Source of the DNA: Siccirubricoccus sp. G192
GTDB lineage: Bacteria > Pseudomonadota > Alphaproteobacteria > Acetobacterales > Acetobacteraceae
DNA: 64,000 bases
Direction of reading: 5' to 3'
Assembly (NCBI RefSeq): GCF_019084075.1
Contig: NZ_JAHREN010000001.1
Location: 3,994,501 to 4,058,500 of the forward strand
In this document: one piece after another, positions 18,346 to 32,035 of the stretch
Layout: every line of letters begins with the position of its first letter
Numbering within the stretch: the first letter of the stretch is position 1
Notes under the pieces: generated by a model
The model's database searches: none
What the model was told of the DNA's origin: nothing
The model's input: only the letters and a program-made list of their open reading frames with translations
Translations under genes and position numbers: made by a program

Positions 18346-19515
18346 ATGCTGCGCCTGGACGCGACGAGCCTGCCGGCGGACTGGCCGGGCGGCGCCTACG
18401 CCGCCCGCGTGATGACGCCGGAGGGGCCGAGCGCCATCGCCCTGCTGGAAGGCGCGGCTTTCGACATGACGCCCGCCTTCGGCACGGTCAGCGCCTGGCT
18501 GAACGCGGCCGACCCGCTGGCCGCCATCCGCGGCCGCGGCGTGCCGCTGCCGCTCGACCTCACGGCACTGCTGGAGAATAGCGCGCATGACACGCGCGAC
18601 CCCTGCCGCCCCTGGCTGCTGGCGCCCGTCGACCTCCAGGCGGTGAAGGCCTGCGGCGTCACCTATGCGCGGAGCATGCTGGAACGGGTGATCGAGGAAC
18701 GCTGCCATGGCGATGCCAGCCGGGCGGCAACGGTGCGCGCCGAGGTGCGGCAGATCATCGGCGACGACCTGACGGCGCTCCGCCCCGGCAGCCCCGAGGC
18801 CATGCGGCTGAAGGCGGCGCTGGTGGCGAAGAGCTGGTGGAGCCAATACCTGGAGGTGGGCATCGGCCCGGATGCCGAGATCTTCACCAAATGCCAGCCC
18901 ATGGCGGCGGTCGGCACCGGCGCCCGGGTGGGCGTGCATCCGGTCAGCCAATGGAGCAACCCGGAGCCGGAGGTGGTGCTGGCGGTCAGCGCGGCGGGCC
19001 GGATTCTCGGCGCCATGCTGGGCAATGACGTGAACCTCAGGGATGTCGAGGGCCGCTCGGCGCTGCTGCTCGGCCGCGCCAAGGACAACAACGCCTCCTG
19101 CGCGCTGGGCCCGCTGCTGCGGCTCTTCGATGCGGGGTTCACCCTGACGGATGCAGGGCGCGCCACCGTGACGCTCAGCATCGAGGGCAGCGATGGCTTC
19201 CGGCTGGAAGAGACCGGCGAGATCGGCAGCATCAGCCGCGACCCGGCCTCCCTGGTGGAGCAATTGATCGGCCTGCATCACCAGTATCCGGATGGCGCGG
19301 TGCTGTTCCTCGGCACGCCCTTCTCGCCCGCCAAGGACCGTGGCGCGCCGGGCCAGGGCTTCACCCACCATCCCGGCGATGTGGTGCGGATCGCCACGCC
19401 GCGGCTCGGCGCGTTGGTGAACCAGGTAGCGCGTACCGATGAATGCGAGCCCTGGAGCTTCGGCACCGGCGCGCTCTTTGCCAGCCTGGCCCGCCGCGGA
19501 TACCCGCGCGCATGA
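18346..19515 (+). CDS. Fumarylacetoacetate hydrolase family protein
   Basis: Metal-dependent FAH-fold enzyme; relatives cleave or rearrange fumarylacetoacetate, hydratase/decarboxylase intermediates or sugar-acid intermediates (AraD1 type). The 389-aa protein has the long form of the family with VKACGVTYARSMLERVIEER in the middle, a metal-site region around WSNPEPEVVLAV and GRILGAMLGNDVNLRDVE, and GTPFSPAKDRGAPGQGF near the end. The start follows GGGAGGAGAGG. It overlaps the next gene by 4 bp (ATGA). Substrate is unresolved. Confidence 0.85.
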   Translation: MLRLDATSLPADWPGGAYAARVMTPEGPSAIALLEGAAFDMTPAFGTVSAWLNAADPLAAIRGRGVPLPLDLTALLENSAHDTRDPCRPWLLAPVDLQAVKACGVTYARSMLERVIEERCHGDASRAATVRAEVRQIIGDDLTALRPGSPEAMRLKAALVAKSWWSQYLEVGIGPDAEIFTKCQPMAAVGTGARVGVHPVSQWSNPEPEVVLAVSAAGRILGAMLGNDVNLRDVEGRSALLLGRAKDNNASCALGPLLRLFDAGFTLTDAGRATVTLSIEGSDGFRLEETGEIGSISRDPASLVEQLIGLHHQYPDGAVLFLGTPFSPAKDRGAPGQGFTHHPGDVVRIATPRLGALVNQVARTDECEPWSFGTGALFASLARRGYPRA

Positions 19516-20270
19516 CGGCCGAGGCGACGGGCCGCCTTGATCGCGGCGATGGGGTGGAACTGGCCTGGCGGCGGCTCGCCGGGCGGGGGCCGGGGGTGGT
19601 CTTCCTCGGCGGCTTCAACAGCGACATGACCGGCACCAAGGCCGAGGACCTGGCTGCGTTCTGCGCCGCGCAGGGCCGCGCCTTCCTCCGATTCGATTAT
19701 TCCGGCCATGGCACCAGCGGCGGCCGCTTCGTCGATGGCACCATCGGCCGCTGGGCGAAGGATGCCGCCTGCGTGCTGGATGCGCTGACCGAGGGGCCGC
19801 AGATCCTGGTCGGTTCCTCCATGGGCGGCTGGATCGCGCTGCTGCTGGCGCTCAGGCGGCGGGAGCGGGTGGCGGGGCTGGTCGGCATCGCCGCCGCGCC
19901 GGATTTCACCAGCCGTATCACTGCGACGCTGGAACCCGAGGCCCGGGCGGCGATCGAGCGCGATGGCGCCTGGCACCGGCCCAGCGCCTATGGCGATCCC
20001 TACCCCATCACCCGCGCGCTGCTGGAGGATGGCGAGCGCCACCTGCTGTTGCAGGGGCCGGTGCCGATCGCGGTGCCGGTACGGCTGCTGCATGGCCAGC
20101 AGGACCCGGATGTGCCCTGGGAACTCTCGCTCCGCACCGCCGCCGCCATCACCGGCCCCGATGTGCAGGTCACGCTCATCAAGGATGGCGACCACCGGCT
20201 GTCGCGGCCGGCGGATCTGCTAGTGCTGCGCCGGACCCTCGCCGCGCTCCTCCCGGAGGATGGCGGCTAG
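19512..20270 (+). CDS. Alpha/beta hydrolase
   Basis: Serine hydrolase of the alpha/beta fold, similar in layout to ABHD10-type acyl thioesterases. From ATG at 19512 it is 252 aa. The oxyanion and nucleophile regions are VVFLGGFNSDMTGTKA and VGSSMGGWIALL (nucleophile Ser). RFDYSGHGTSGG is typical of the subgroup, and the remaining triad is in HGQQDPDVPWE (Asp) and DGDHRLSRP (His). It is translationally coupled to the FAH-family gene (4-bp overlap), suggesting consecutive steps in a catabolic route. Its last 51 bp overlap the 3' end of the convergent SDR gene. Confidence 0.88.
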   Translation: MTAEATGRLDRGDGVELAWRRLAGRGPGVVFLGGFNSDMTGTKAEDLAAFCAAQGRAFLRFDYSGHGTSGGRFVDGTIGRWAKDAACVLDALTEGPQILVGSSMGGWIALLLALRRRERVAGLVGIAAAPDFTSRITATLEPEARAAIERDGAWHRPSAYGDPYPITRALLEDGERHLLLQGPVPIAVPVRLLHGQQDPDVPWELSLRTAAAITGPDVQVTLIKDGDHRLSRPADLLVLRRTLAALLPEDGG

Positions 20271-21117
20271 GCCCTCGCGCCAGGTGGGATGGCGCCAGGC
20301 GATGCCGAGCGCGGCCTTGGTGGCGGCATTGGCGACGCGCCGGTTCTCCGCCCAGAAGCTCAGCGCCATGGGCGACATGCTCCGCGCCGCCTGCTCGAAG
20401 GGGGCGGGCGGCGGCGGCGGTACGCCCAGCATCCGCGCTGCCGCCTCGACCACCATGGCGCTTTCGCAGGGCTCATCATCCACCAGATGCAGAACGCGCA
20501 GCCCCGGCGGTAGCGATTGGCGTAGCGCGGCGCAGACGGCCCGCGCGATATCGTCGCGGTGGATGCGGCTGAAGGCATGGCCGGGCTTCACGGTGCGCCG
20601 CGCGGTGCCGGCGCGCAGATCGTCGAAGACGCTGCGGCCGGGGCCATAGATGCCCCCGGTGCGGAACAGGTCCACCGCCCGACCGGCGGCGAAGCGTGCC
20701 CATTGCTGCTCGGCTTCCAGCCGCCACCGGGTACGATCCTGGCGCGGGGCGGGCGGGGTTGCCTCGTCCACCCAGGCGCCGCCGCGGTCGCCATAGACGC
20801 CTGTCGTGGAGATATAGCCGATCCAACGGAGTTGCGGCGCGGCCGCGATGGCCCCGGCATGGGCGTTGAGGACCGGGTCGCCCGCCTCCCCCGGCGCGGC
20901 CGTCACCAGCAGATGCGTGGCCTCCGCGATGGCCGGCCCGGCCTCGGCGAAGCGCAGCACCGAAACCCCCCGGCGGCGCGGCGGCGCCCGCCAGGTCGCG
21001 CGCCGTGCCGGCCACCTGCCAGCCCGCGGCGGCAGCCTCCCGCGCCACCGCCGCGCCGCTATAGCCGAGCCCCGCCACCACCAGCCGCCCTGCGGCCCCT
21101 GCATTCGCGTGTTCCAT
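20220..21117 (-). pseudogene. NAD-dependent epimerase/SDR family protein (YeeZ-like), frameshifted
   Basis: Extended/atypical short-chain dehydrogenase. ATG at 21117 opens with the Rossmann motif RLVVAGLGYSGAAVAREA, here GLGYSG rather than GxxGxxG. The frame breaks at a six-C run, 20966-20971. Removing one base gives VSVLRFAEAGPAI and then WIGYISTTGVYGDRGG, RTGGIYGPGRSVFDDLRAG and the rest of a 298-aa protein. YeeZ-like proteins are of unknown substrate. The gene is divergent from the TPR gene and its stop lies inside the convergent hydrolase gene. Confidence 0.82.
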
Positions 21118-21162
21118 GCCCCTGATCTGGCGCCTATCGGCCCCGGCGGCTAGACTGCCCGC

Positions 21163-22041
21163 GTGAAGCCCGTCTGCCCCACCCTGCGCGGCGCCTGTGC
21201 CGCCGTGCTGCTGGCCGTGGCCGCGAGCACCGCTTGGCTCGCCCTGGCGGGGCCGGAGGCCAGGGCCGCCGGCGAAACCCCGCCTCCCGATATCCCCCGG
21301 CTGGCCGAAGGGCCCGAGTATGACCGCTGTCTTGGCCTGTTGCGGAGCGATCCCGGAAGCGCCCGCGCTTTCGCCGAGGGCTGGGAGGGCGCCGGCGGCG
21401 GCGAGGGCGCGCGGCACTGCGGCGCGCTCGCCCTGCTGGCCACGGGCGAGACCGCCCGGGCCGCCGAAAGGCTGGAGCAATTGGCCCGGACCAGCCAGGG
21501 CAGCACGGCGGCGCGCGCCGCGGTCTTCGCCCAGGCCGGCCAGGCCTGGATGCTGCTCGGCGAAACCGGCCGGGCCTATGCCGCCGCCACCATGGCGCTG
21601 ACCCTGACACCGGACGACACCGCACTGATGCTGGACCGCGCCGTGGCCCTGGGCAGCATGGGGCGCTATGCGGATTCGCTCGATGACCTGAACCGGGTGG
21701 TGGCGCTCGACCCCGACCGGGCCGAGGCCCTGGTGTTCCGCGCCGCCGCGCTCCGGCACCTCGGCCGGATGGACGAGGCGGCAGCGGATGCGGCGCGGGC
21801 CCTGACCCTGACCCCCGACAATGCGGAGGCGCTGCTGGAGCGCGGCATCCTTCGCCAGATGCAGGGCGATGCCAGGGGCGCCCGGGCGGATTGGGAAAGG
21901 GCGATCGCCCTGGCCCCGGCTTCACCCACGGCCGAGCTGGCGCAGCAGAACCTGGCGCTGAACCAGCCCGAGCCCCAGCGGCGGCAGGAGGGTCTCAGAA
22001 ATCCAGGTCGGCGTAATGCGCCGGCGGCGTCAGGTCGCTGA
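21163..22041 (+). CDS. Exported tetratricopeptide-repeat protein
   Basis: 292-aa protein with an N-terminal signal peptide (residues 1 to about 36: basic start, hydrophobic CAAVLLAVAASTAWLALA, Ala-x-Ala exit). At least three TPR units follow between about residues 115 and 265, for example DRAVALGSMGRYADSLDDL and RAAALRHLGRMDEAAADAA. It probably works as a periplasmic scaffold. I chose the GTG at 21163, which leaves only 45 bp to the divergent SDR gene. The last 47 bp overlap the convergent glutathione transferase gene. No specific partner can be inferred. Confidence 0.8.
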   Translation: MKPVCPTLRGACAAVLLAVAASTAWLALAGPEARAAGETPPPDIPRLAEGPEYDRCLGLLRSDPGSARAFAEGWEGAGGGEGARHCGALALLATGETARAAERLEQLARTSQGSTAARAAVFAQAGQAWMLLGETGRAYAAATMALTLTPDDTALMLDRAVALGSMGRYADSLDDLNRVVALDPDRAEALVFRAAALRHLGRMDEAAADAARALTLTPDNAEALLERGILRQMQGDARGARADWERAIALAPASPTAELAQQNLALNQPEPQRRQEGLRNPGRRNAPAASGR

Positions 22042-22663
22042 CCCGGTCGGTGAGCAGGCCGCGGAAACAGGGCCGGGACTTCATCCGGGCATACCAATCC
22101 TTGGCCGCCTCGTTCAGGCCCCAGTCCACGTCGCCGATATAGTCCAGCGCCGAGAGATGCGCGGCGGCCGCGAAATCCGCCAGGCTCACATGCGGCCCGG
22201 CCAGCCAGGGCCGGGTTTCCGCCAGCCAGCCGAGATAGTCCAGATGCGGCCGCAGATTGGCGTAGCCGGCGCGGATCACCGCCGCATCCGGGTTGCCGCG
22301 GCCGAGCAGCCGCTTCAATTGCCTCTCATGAAGCAGGCGGGAGGTGACTTCGGTGGCGAATTTGCCGTCGAACCAGGCGACCAGCCGCCGCACCTCGGCC
22401 CGCTCCGCCAAGGTCCGGCCGAACAAAGGGATATCCGGGTAGGCCTCATCGAGGTATTCGCAGATCGCATAGCTGTCGGCGATGGCCAGCCCATTCGGCT
22501 CCACCAGCACCGGCACGGTGCAGGCCGGGTTCAGCCCGAGGAATTCGGGCCGCCTCTCCCAGACGCGCTCGATGCGCAATTCGAAGGGAATGCGCTTCTC
22601 GGCCAGGGCAAGCCGGACCTTCCGTGCATAGGGCGAGAGGGGCAGGTGATGAAGTATTCGCAC
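21995..22663 (-). CDS. Glutathione S-transferase family protein
   Basis: Cytosolic GST-fold protein, 222 aa from a GTG at 22663. The thioredoxin-like N-domain reads RILHHLPLSPYARKVRLALAEK with CTVPVLVEPNG (cis-Pro) and ADSYAICEYLDE (glutathione gamma-Glu site). The helical C-domain includes AGPHVSLADFAAAAHLSALDYIG. The frame stays open to an ATG at 22717, but those residues look unlike a GST start. Whether it detoxifies or acts as a reductase is not evident. It lies downstream of gltB in the same direction, 98 bp after its stop. Confidence 0.85.
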   Translation of the reverse strand: MRILHHLPLSPYARKVRLALAEKRIPFELRIERVWERRPEFLGLNPACTVPVLVEPNGLAIADSYAICEYLDEAYPDIPLFGRTLAERAEVRRLVAWFDGKFATEVTSRLLHERQLKRLLGRGNPDAAVIRAGYANLRPHLDYLGWLAETRPWLAGPHVSLADFAAAAHLSALDYIGDVDWGLNEAAKDWYARMKSRPCFRGLLTDRVSDLTPPAHYADLDF

Positions 22664-22761
22664 GGGCAGGCTTATGACATCCACACGCGACACGGGAAAG
22701 CGGCAGCCGCATTCCATACGCAGGTAGTTCGGCGGGGGCGGCCAGCGCCCCCACCGCGCAT

Positions 22762-27300
<4,539 letters not shown>

Positions 27301-27305
27301 GTCGG

Positions 27306-28748
27306 TCACTCCGCCGCCGTTGCCAGCGTTTCGCTGGCCTTTTGCCGCACATACCGGTCGATCTGGTCCGCCGCATCGCGGCCGTCGCGGATCGCCCAGA
27401 CCACCAGCGAGGCGCCGCGCACGATGTCGCCGCCGGCGAAGACGCCGGGCAATTCGGTCATCATGGTGCGGTGATGCACCTTCAGCGTGCCCCAGCGCGT
27501 CACCGCCAGCCCCGGCTCGTTGAACATCGCAGGCATGTCCTCCGGGTCGAAGCCAAGCGCGGTGATGGCGAGGTCGCAGGGCTGCACGAAATGGCTGCCC
27601 GGGATCGGCGCCACCTGCTGCCGACCGGTGGCATCCGGCAGGCCGAGATGCATCCGCACCGCGCGCACGCCGGTCACCTGCGTATCGCCGAGAAAGGCTT
27701 CCGGCGCCGCCAGCCAGGTGAAGGTCACGCCTTCCTCCTCGGCATTCTTCACCTCGCGCATGGAACCCGGCATGTTGGCCCGGTCGCGCCGGTAGAGGCA
27801 GGTGACGGAGGTGGCGCCCTGCCGCACCGCGGTGCGCACGCAATCCATGGCGGTATCGCCGCCGCCCACCACCACCACCGCCTTGCCCCCCGCATCCAGC
27901 GCGCCGGAGGCGAAGGCCGGTACCGCATCCCCGAGATTGTCGCGGTTGGAGGCGGTGAGGTAGTCGAGCGCCGGCACGATGCCCGGCAGGCCAATGCCGG
28001 GGCAGGCGATGTCGCGCGCCTTGTAGACGCCGGTGCCAATGAAGACCGCATCATGCCGCTCGCGCAATTCGGCGATGCTGATATCGGTGCCGATGGCGCA
28101 GTTCAGGTGGAAATGGATTCCGCCCTCCTCGAACTGCTTCCAGCGGCGCAGCACCACCTCCTTCTCCAGCTTGAAGTTGGGGATGCCGTAGATCATCAGC
28201 CCGCCGACCCGGTCGTAGCGGTCATAGACATGCACCTGGTAGCCGCGGGTGCGCAGCCGCTCGGCCACCGCCAACCCGGCGGGACCGGCACCGATGATGC
28301 CGACGCTCCAGGACAATTCCCGGCGCGGCTTCGGCGCCTGCACCCAGCCCCGCTCCCAGGCGGTATCGGTGATGTATTTCTCGACCGCGCCGATGGTGAC
28401 GCTCTCGAAGCCCTTCTCGATGACGCAATTGCCCTCGCAGAGCCGGTCCTGCGGGCAGATGCGGCCGCAGATCTCGGGGAAGGTATTGGTGGCGGAGGAG
28501 ACCTCATAGGCTTCCTCCAGCCGGCCTTCCGCGGTCAGCTTCAGCCAGTCCGGAATGTTGTTATGGAGCGGGCAGTGGATCTGGCAGAAGGGCACGCCGC
28601 ACTGGCTGCACCGGCTGGACTGCTCGGCCGCGGCCGCCTCCGCGAATTCCCGGTAGATCTCGCCGAAATCGCTGCGCCGTGCGGCCAGATCGCGTTTCTC
28701 GGGCTGGGCCTGCGACAGGCGCACGAATTGCAGCATCCGCTCGGCCAT
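27306..28748 (-). CDS. gltD: Glutamate synthase small subunit
   Basis: Beta subunit of GOGAT, a flavoprotein that takes electrons from NADPH and passes them through iron-sulfur clusters to GltB. The 480-aa protein has N-terminal cysteine clusters CSQCGVPFCQIHC and CGRICPQDRLCEGNC, an FAD fold (GIIGAGPAGLAVAERL) and an NADPH fold (VVVVGGGDTAMDCVRTA). It is placed before gltB, with at most a few bases between stop and start, so the two are coupled. A dyad lies about 150 bp upstream. Confidence 0.98.
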   Translation of the reverse strand: MAERMLQFVRLSQAQPEKRDLAARRSDFGEIYREFAEAAAAEQSSRCSQCGVPFCQIHCPLHNNIPDWLKLTAEGRLEEAYEVSSATNTFPEICGRICPQDRLCEGNCVIEKGFESVTIGAVEKYITDTAWERGWVQAPKPRRELSWSVGIIGAGPAGLAVAERLRTRGYQVHVYDRYDRVGGLMIYGIPNFKLEKEVVLRRWKQFEEGGIHFHLNCAIGTDISIAELRERHDAVFIGTGVYKARDIACPGIGLPGIVPALDYLTASNRDNLGDAVPAFASGALDAGGKAVVVVGGGDTAMDCVRTAVRQGATSVTCLYRRDRANMPGSMREVKNAEEEGVTFTWLAAPEAFLGDTQVTGVRAVRMHLGLPDATGRQQVAPIPGSHFVQPCDLAITALGFDPEDMPAMFNEPGLAVTRWGTLKVHHRTMMTELPGVFAGGDIVRGASLVVWAIRDGRDAADQIDRYVRQKASETLATAAE

Positions 28749-28892
28749 GGTGGCGATCCCCGAAGTCTCGTTGTGGAGCCGCAGCGTCTGGGTTGCGGCG
28801 GGCGCAGGCCCAGCCGAGACCGGGCGGCGCCGCAGCCTGCATGCAGCGCAGCATTAATGGCCCGGCAACGGCGGCGCCAGTGTTTTTTCGCC

Positions 28893-28914
28893 GTCAGGTC
28901 AAAGAGCCTGACCT
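28893..28914. promoter_or_regulatory. Dyad upstream of gltD, candidate operator
   Basis: Two overlapping perfect inverted repeats: GTCAGG-N8-CCTGAC (28893-28912) and AGGTCA-N7-TGACCT (28896-28914). It lies in the 237-bp gap between the NDUFA9-like gene and gltD, about 150 bp before the gltD start. No T tract follows on either side in the right place, so a terminator is less likely than a protein-binding site for nitrogen control. That role is inferred. Confidence 0.4.
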
Positions 28915-28985
28915 ATTCGGCGCTAAGTTGGGGTGGCCTCAACCTGGGCAGCCGATTTCCCAAGCCAGTAAGGCCCGAATCGGAC

Positions 28986-29948
28986 CTAACCCATCGCGCC
29001 TTGCGGCCGGCGGCCGCCGCCCTCCCGGAACCGGGTCAGATAGCCGGGCACCACGGCCTCCAGCGCGCTCGGGGAAATGCCGAGTTCAGGCAGCCCCGGC
29101 GCCCCTTCCGCCACCACATTGTCGTGGCCGAGCATCAGCAACTGGTCCCGGGTCAGCGGCGGATTCGGCAGGAATTCGGAGAACCGCGCCTGCATCCGCG
29201 CCAGCCCAAGCGGGATATCCACCAGTGGTTTGCGGTATCCGGTCGTGTCGAGCACGAATCGCTGCACTTCCCGAAAGCTCAGGCTGCGCGGCCCGCCGAG
29301 TTCATAGGTCCGGCCCGGCGCATCCTCCCGCTCCGCCGCCGCCAGGACGGCATCCGCCACGTCGCCGACATAGACCGGCTGGAAGCGCGTATTCCCGGCG
29401 ATCACCGGCATGAAGGGCAGCATCCGCGCCAGACCGGCGAAGCGGTTGAAGAACTGGTCCTCCGGCCCGAAGACGATGGAGGGGCGCAGGATGGTCGCCT
29501 GCGGGAAGGCGGCGCGCACCGCCGCCTCGCCCTCCCCCTTGCTGCGGCCATAGGCGCTCCGGCTCGCAGGGTCGGCACCGATGGCCGAGACATGCACCAA
29601 CCGCTCCACCCCGGCGGCGGCGGCGATCCGGGCGACCAGTCCGGCGCCCTCGACATGGATGCGCTGGAAGTCGCCGCGGCGCCGCTCATGCAGGATGCCG
29701 ACCAGGTTCACCACCAGGTCGGCGCCGGCCACAGCACGCTCCACTGCGCCCGCATCCACCACGCTGGCCGCCAGCGGCACGATCTGCCCGACCCGTCCCT
29801 GGGTCTGCAGGAAGCGCGCGCCCCCCGGATCGGTGGTGGCCACGCGCACCACGTAGTCCCGATGGGCCAGGCGCTGCACCACATAGCGGCCGATGAAGCC
29901 GGAGCCCCCGAAGACCGTGGCGATTTTGCGTATCGTGGTTCCGCGCAT
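28986..29948 (-). CDS. NDUFA9-like complex I NAD(P)H-binding protein (atypical SDR)
   Basis: Alphaproteobacterial homologue of the respiratory complex I accessory subunit NDUFA9. ATG at 29948 gives 320 aa; the frame continues upstream but runs antisense through tRNA-Leu, so it was trimmed. The nucleotide-binding motif is ATVFGGSGFIGRYVVQRLA. NLVGILHERRRGDFQRIHVEG and SAYGRSKGEGE (replacing a classical YxxxK) and ILRPSIVFGPEDQFFNRFA are typical of the subgroup. It probably binds NADPH at the membrane or assists complex I; it may also be a quinone-related reductase. Confidence 0.88.
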   Translation of the reverse strand: MRGTTIRKIATVFGGSGFIGRYVVQRLAHRDYVVRVATTDPGGARFLQTQGRVGQIVPLAASVVDAGAVERAVAGADLVVNLVGILHERRRGDFQRIHVEGAGLVARIAAAAGVERLVHVSAIGADPASRSAYGRSKGEGEAAVRAAFPQATILRPSIVFGPEDQFFNRFAGLARMLPFMPVIAGNTRFQPVYVGDVADAVLAAAEREDAPGRTYELGGPRSLSFREVQRFVLDTTGYRKPLVDIPLGLARMQARFSEFLPNPPLTRDQLLMLGHDNVVAEGAPGLPELGISPSALEAVVPGYLTRFREGGGRRPQGAMG

Positions 29949-30115
29949 GATCCGAGGGCTCCAATCCAGGCCGGCGCCGGACCATATGGAAGCGGCGGGG
30001 CGGCGCCAAGCCGCCAAGGGGCGCAAACGCGCAACCAGCCGCTTGACGGTTTCGGGCCGCGCCTCTAATAGCGCCGCCTCCGGTGCCATTATTGGGTGCC
30101 GCAGCCGCAGCCTGT

Positions 30116-30202
<87 letters not shown>

Positions 30203-30289
30203 CTCCCCCCGCGGCGGGAGACAGCAGTGACAACGACACTCTTCGCCCGCAACGCCATGGCCCCGGGCCGTGGGACAGGGAGCCGCGCC

Positions 30290-30913
30290 GTGATCCGCCT
30301 GCACCGGAACGACCTGCCGGATGGCCTCGCCTTCGGCCCGATGGTTGCGATCGATACCGAAACCATGGGTCTCAACCCGCATCGCGACCGGCTCTGCCTG
30401 GTGCAGCTCTCGGCCGGCGACGGCGACGCGCATCTGGTGCAGATCCTGCCCGAGTCGCTCGGCGGCCGCGGTGCCGACTGCCCCAATCTCAAGCGCCTGC
30501 TGGAAGACCCGGCGGTGACCAAGCTGTTCCATTTCGCGCGCTTCGATTGCGCCGCCCTGCAGCGCCATCTCGGCGTCACGGTGGCCCCGGTGATCTGCAC
30601 CAAGGTGGCCTCCAAGCTGGTGCGGACCTTCACCGACCGGCACGGCCTGAAGGATCTCTGCAAGGAGTTGCTGGGGGTCGAGGTCTCGAAGCAGCAGCAG
30701 AGCTCGGACTGGGGCGCCCCAGACCTCACGCCGGAGCAGCTCGCCTATGCGGCCTCCGACGTGCTGCACCTGCACGCCCTCTGGTCCCGGCTCGAGGGGC
30801 TGCTGCGGCGGGAGGGGCGGCTGGCCCTGGCCGAGGCCTGCTTCCGCTTCCTGCCGGCACGGGGCGAGCTGGACCTGCTGGGCTATGAGGACCCGGACAT
30901 TCTCGCGCATTAA
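30290..30913 (+). CDS. rnd: Ribonuclease D-like 3'-5' exonuclease
   Basis: DEDD-type exonuclease that trims tRNA precursors. GTG at 30290, 7 nt after AGGGAG, gives 207 aa starting (M)IRLHRNDLPDG; the longer frame to 30083 passes through tRNA-Leu and was rejected. The DEDDy residues are visible in AIDTETMGL (Asp/Glu), LFHFARFDCAAL (Asp) and YAASDVLHLHALW (Tyr/Asp). It lacks the HRDC domains of E. coli RNase D, so it is the short alphaproteobacterial form. It lies directly downstream of a tRNA gene. Confidence 0.9.
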   Translation: MIRLHRNDLPDGLAFGPMVAIDTETMGLNPHRDRLCLVQLSAGDGDAHLVQILPESLGGRGADCPNLKRLLEDPAVTKLFHFARFDCAALQRHLGVTVAPVICTKVASKLVRTFTDRHGLKDLCKELLGVEVSKQQQSSDWGAPDLTPEQLAYAASDVLHLHALWSRLEGLLRREGRLALAEACFRFLPARGELDLLGYEDPDILAH

Positions 30914-31009
30914 GCGCGCGCCACGCTCCTGCAAGCCCTGGCATGATTCTTGTTTGAAGCATCCACCGGCTCGTTGACCCTGGGGGCAGGCCAGCCCATA
31001 CATCCGGCC

Positions 31010-32035
31010 GTGGACCTTTCCCTCACTCCCTCCTCGCCCGGCCCCGGCCAAGAGCCCGGGGCCGATGCCGATCTCGCCGTTGCCCGCCGCGTGCTGGCCC
31101 AGGAGGCGGAGGGGCTCGGCCTGCTCGGCACCGCGCTGGACGAAGGCTTCGGCCGTGCCGCCGGGCTGCTGGCCGCCGCCACCGGGCGGGTGGTGGTGAG
31201 CGGCATGGGCAAGTCCGGCCATGTCGCCCGCAAGATCGCCGCCACCTTCGCCTCCACCGGCACGCCCGCGCTGTTCGTTCATCCGGCCGAGGCCAGCCAC
31301 GGCGATCTCGGCATGATCGTGGCCGGGGATGCGGTGCTGGCGCTGTCGAATTCGGGCGAAACCCCGGAACTGGCCGATCTCGTCGCCCATGCCCGCCGCT
31401 TCGGCCTGTCGCTGGTGGGCATCACCGGCCGGGCCGAGAGCGCGCTGGCCCGTGCCGCGGATGTGGCGCTGGTGCTCCCCGCCGCGCCGGAAGCCTGCCC
31501 GATGGGCCTGGCGCCGACCACCAGCACCACCATGCAGATGGCGCTGGGCGATGCGCTGGCGGTGGCCCTGCTGACCCGGCGTGGCTTCAGCGCGGCCGAT
31601 TTCCGCGTCTTCCACCCCGGCGGGAAGCTCGGCGCGCAGCTCTCCCGGGTGCGCGACCTGATGCATGTCGGTGCCGAGATGCCGCTGGCGCCGCCCGATC
31701 TCCGCATGGATGCCGCGCTGGTGGCGATGACCGCCAAGCGTTTCGGCTGCCTCGGCATCGTGGAGGATGGGCGGCTGGTCGGCGTCATCACCGATGGCGA
31801 CCTGCGCCGGGCGCTGGAACCCGGCGGCGCCGCAGCGGAAGGCGGCCTGCTCACCCGTACCGCCGCGGAGGTGATGACCCGCGGCCCCCGCAGCATCGGC
31901 CCCGAGGCGCTGGCGGCCGAGGCGCTGCGGCTGATGAACGAGCGTTCGATCACGGCGCTCTTCGTGGTGGACGCGGCCGGCGCGCCGGTCGGCATCCTGC
32001 ATGTGCACGACCTGCTGCGCGCGGGCGTGGCATGA
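31010..32035 (+). CDS. kdsD: D-arabinose 5-phosphate isomerase, KdsD/KpsF/GutQ family
   Basis: Makes arabinose 5-phosphate from ribulose 5-phosphate, the first step of Kdo synthesis. The SIS domain has VVVSGMGKSGHVARKIAATF and LSNSGETPELADL with the HGDLGMI active-site stretch, and APTTSTTMQMALGDALA; two CBS domains follow (around CLGIVEDGRLVGVITDGDLRR and MNERSITALFVVD). The start is uncertain: GTG at 31010 gives 341 aa and is used here; a TTG at 30950 would add 20 residues. It overlaps lptC by 4 bp, so Kdo supply and LPS transport are coexpressed. Confidence 0.92.
   Translation: MDLSLTPSSPGPGQEPGADADLAVARRVLAQEAEGLGLLGTALDEGFGRAAGLLAAATGRVVVSGMGKSGHVARKIAATFASTGTPALFVHPAEASHGDLGMIVAGDAVLALSNSGETPELADLVAHARRFGLSLVGITGRAESALARAADVALVLPAAPEACPMGLAPTTSTTMQMALGDALAVALLTRRGFSAADFRVFHPGGKLGAQLSRVRDLMHVGAEMPLAPPDLRMDAALVAMTAKRFGCLGIVEDGRLVGVITDGDLRRALEPGGAAAEGGLLTRTAAEVMTRGPRSIGPEALAAEALRLMNERSITALFVVDAAGAPVGILHVHDLLRAGVA

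Noticed and set aside
28882-28914. Rho-independent terminator at the gltD upstream dyad
   Set aside because: The T run (28882-28888) is on the wrong side of the stem for the plus strand and becomes an A run on the minus strand.
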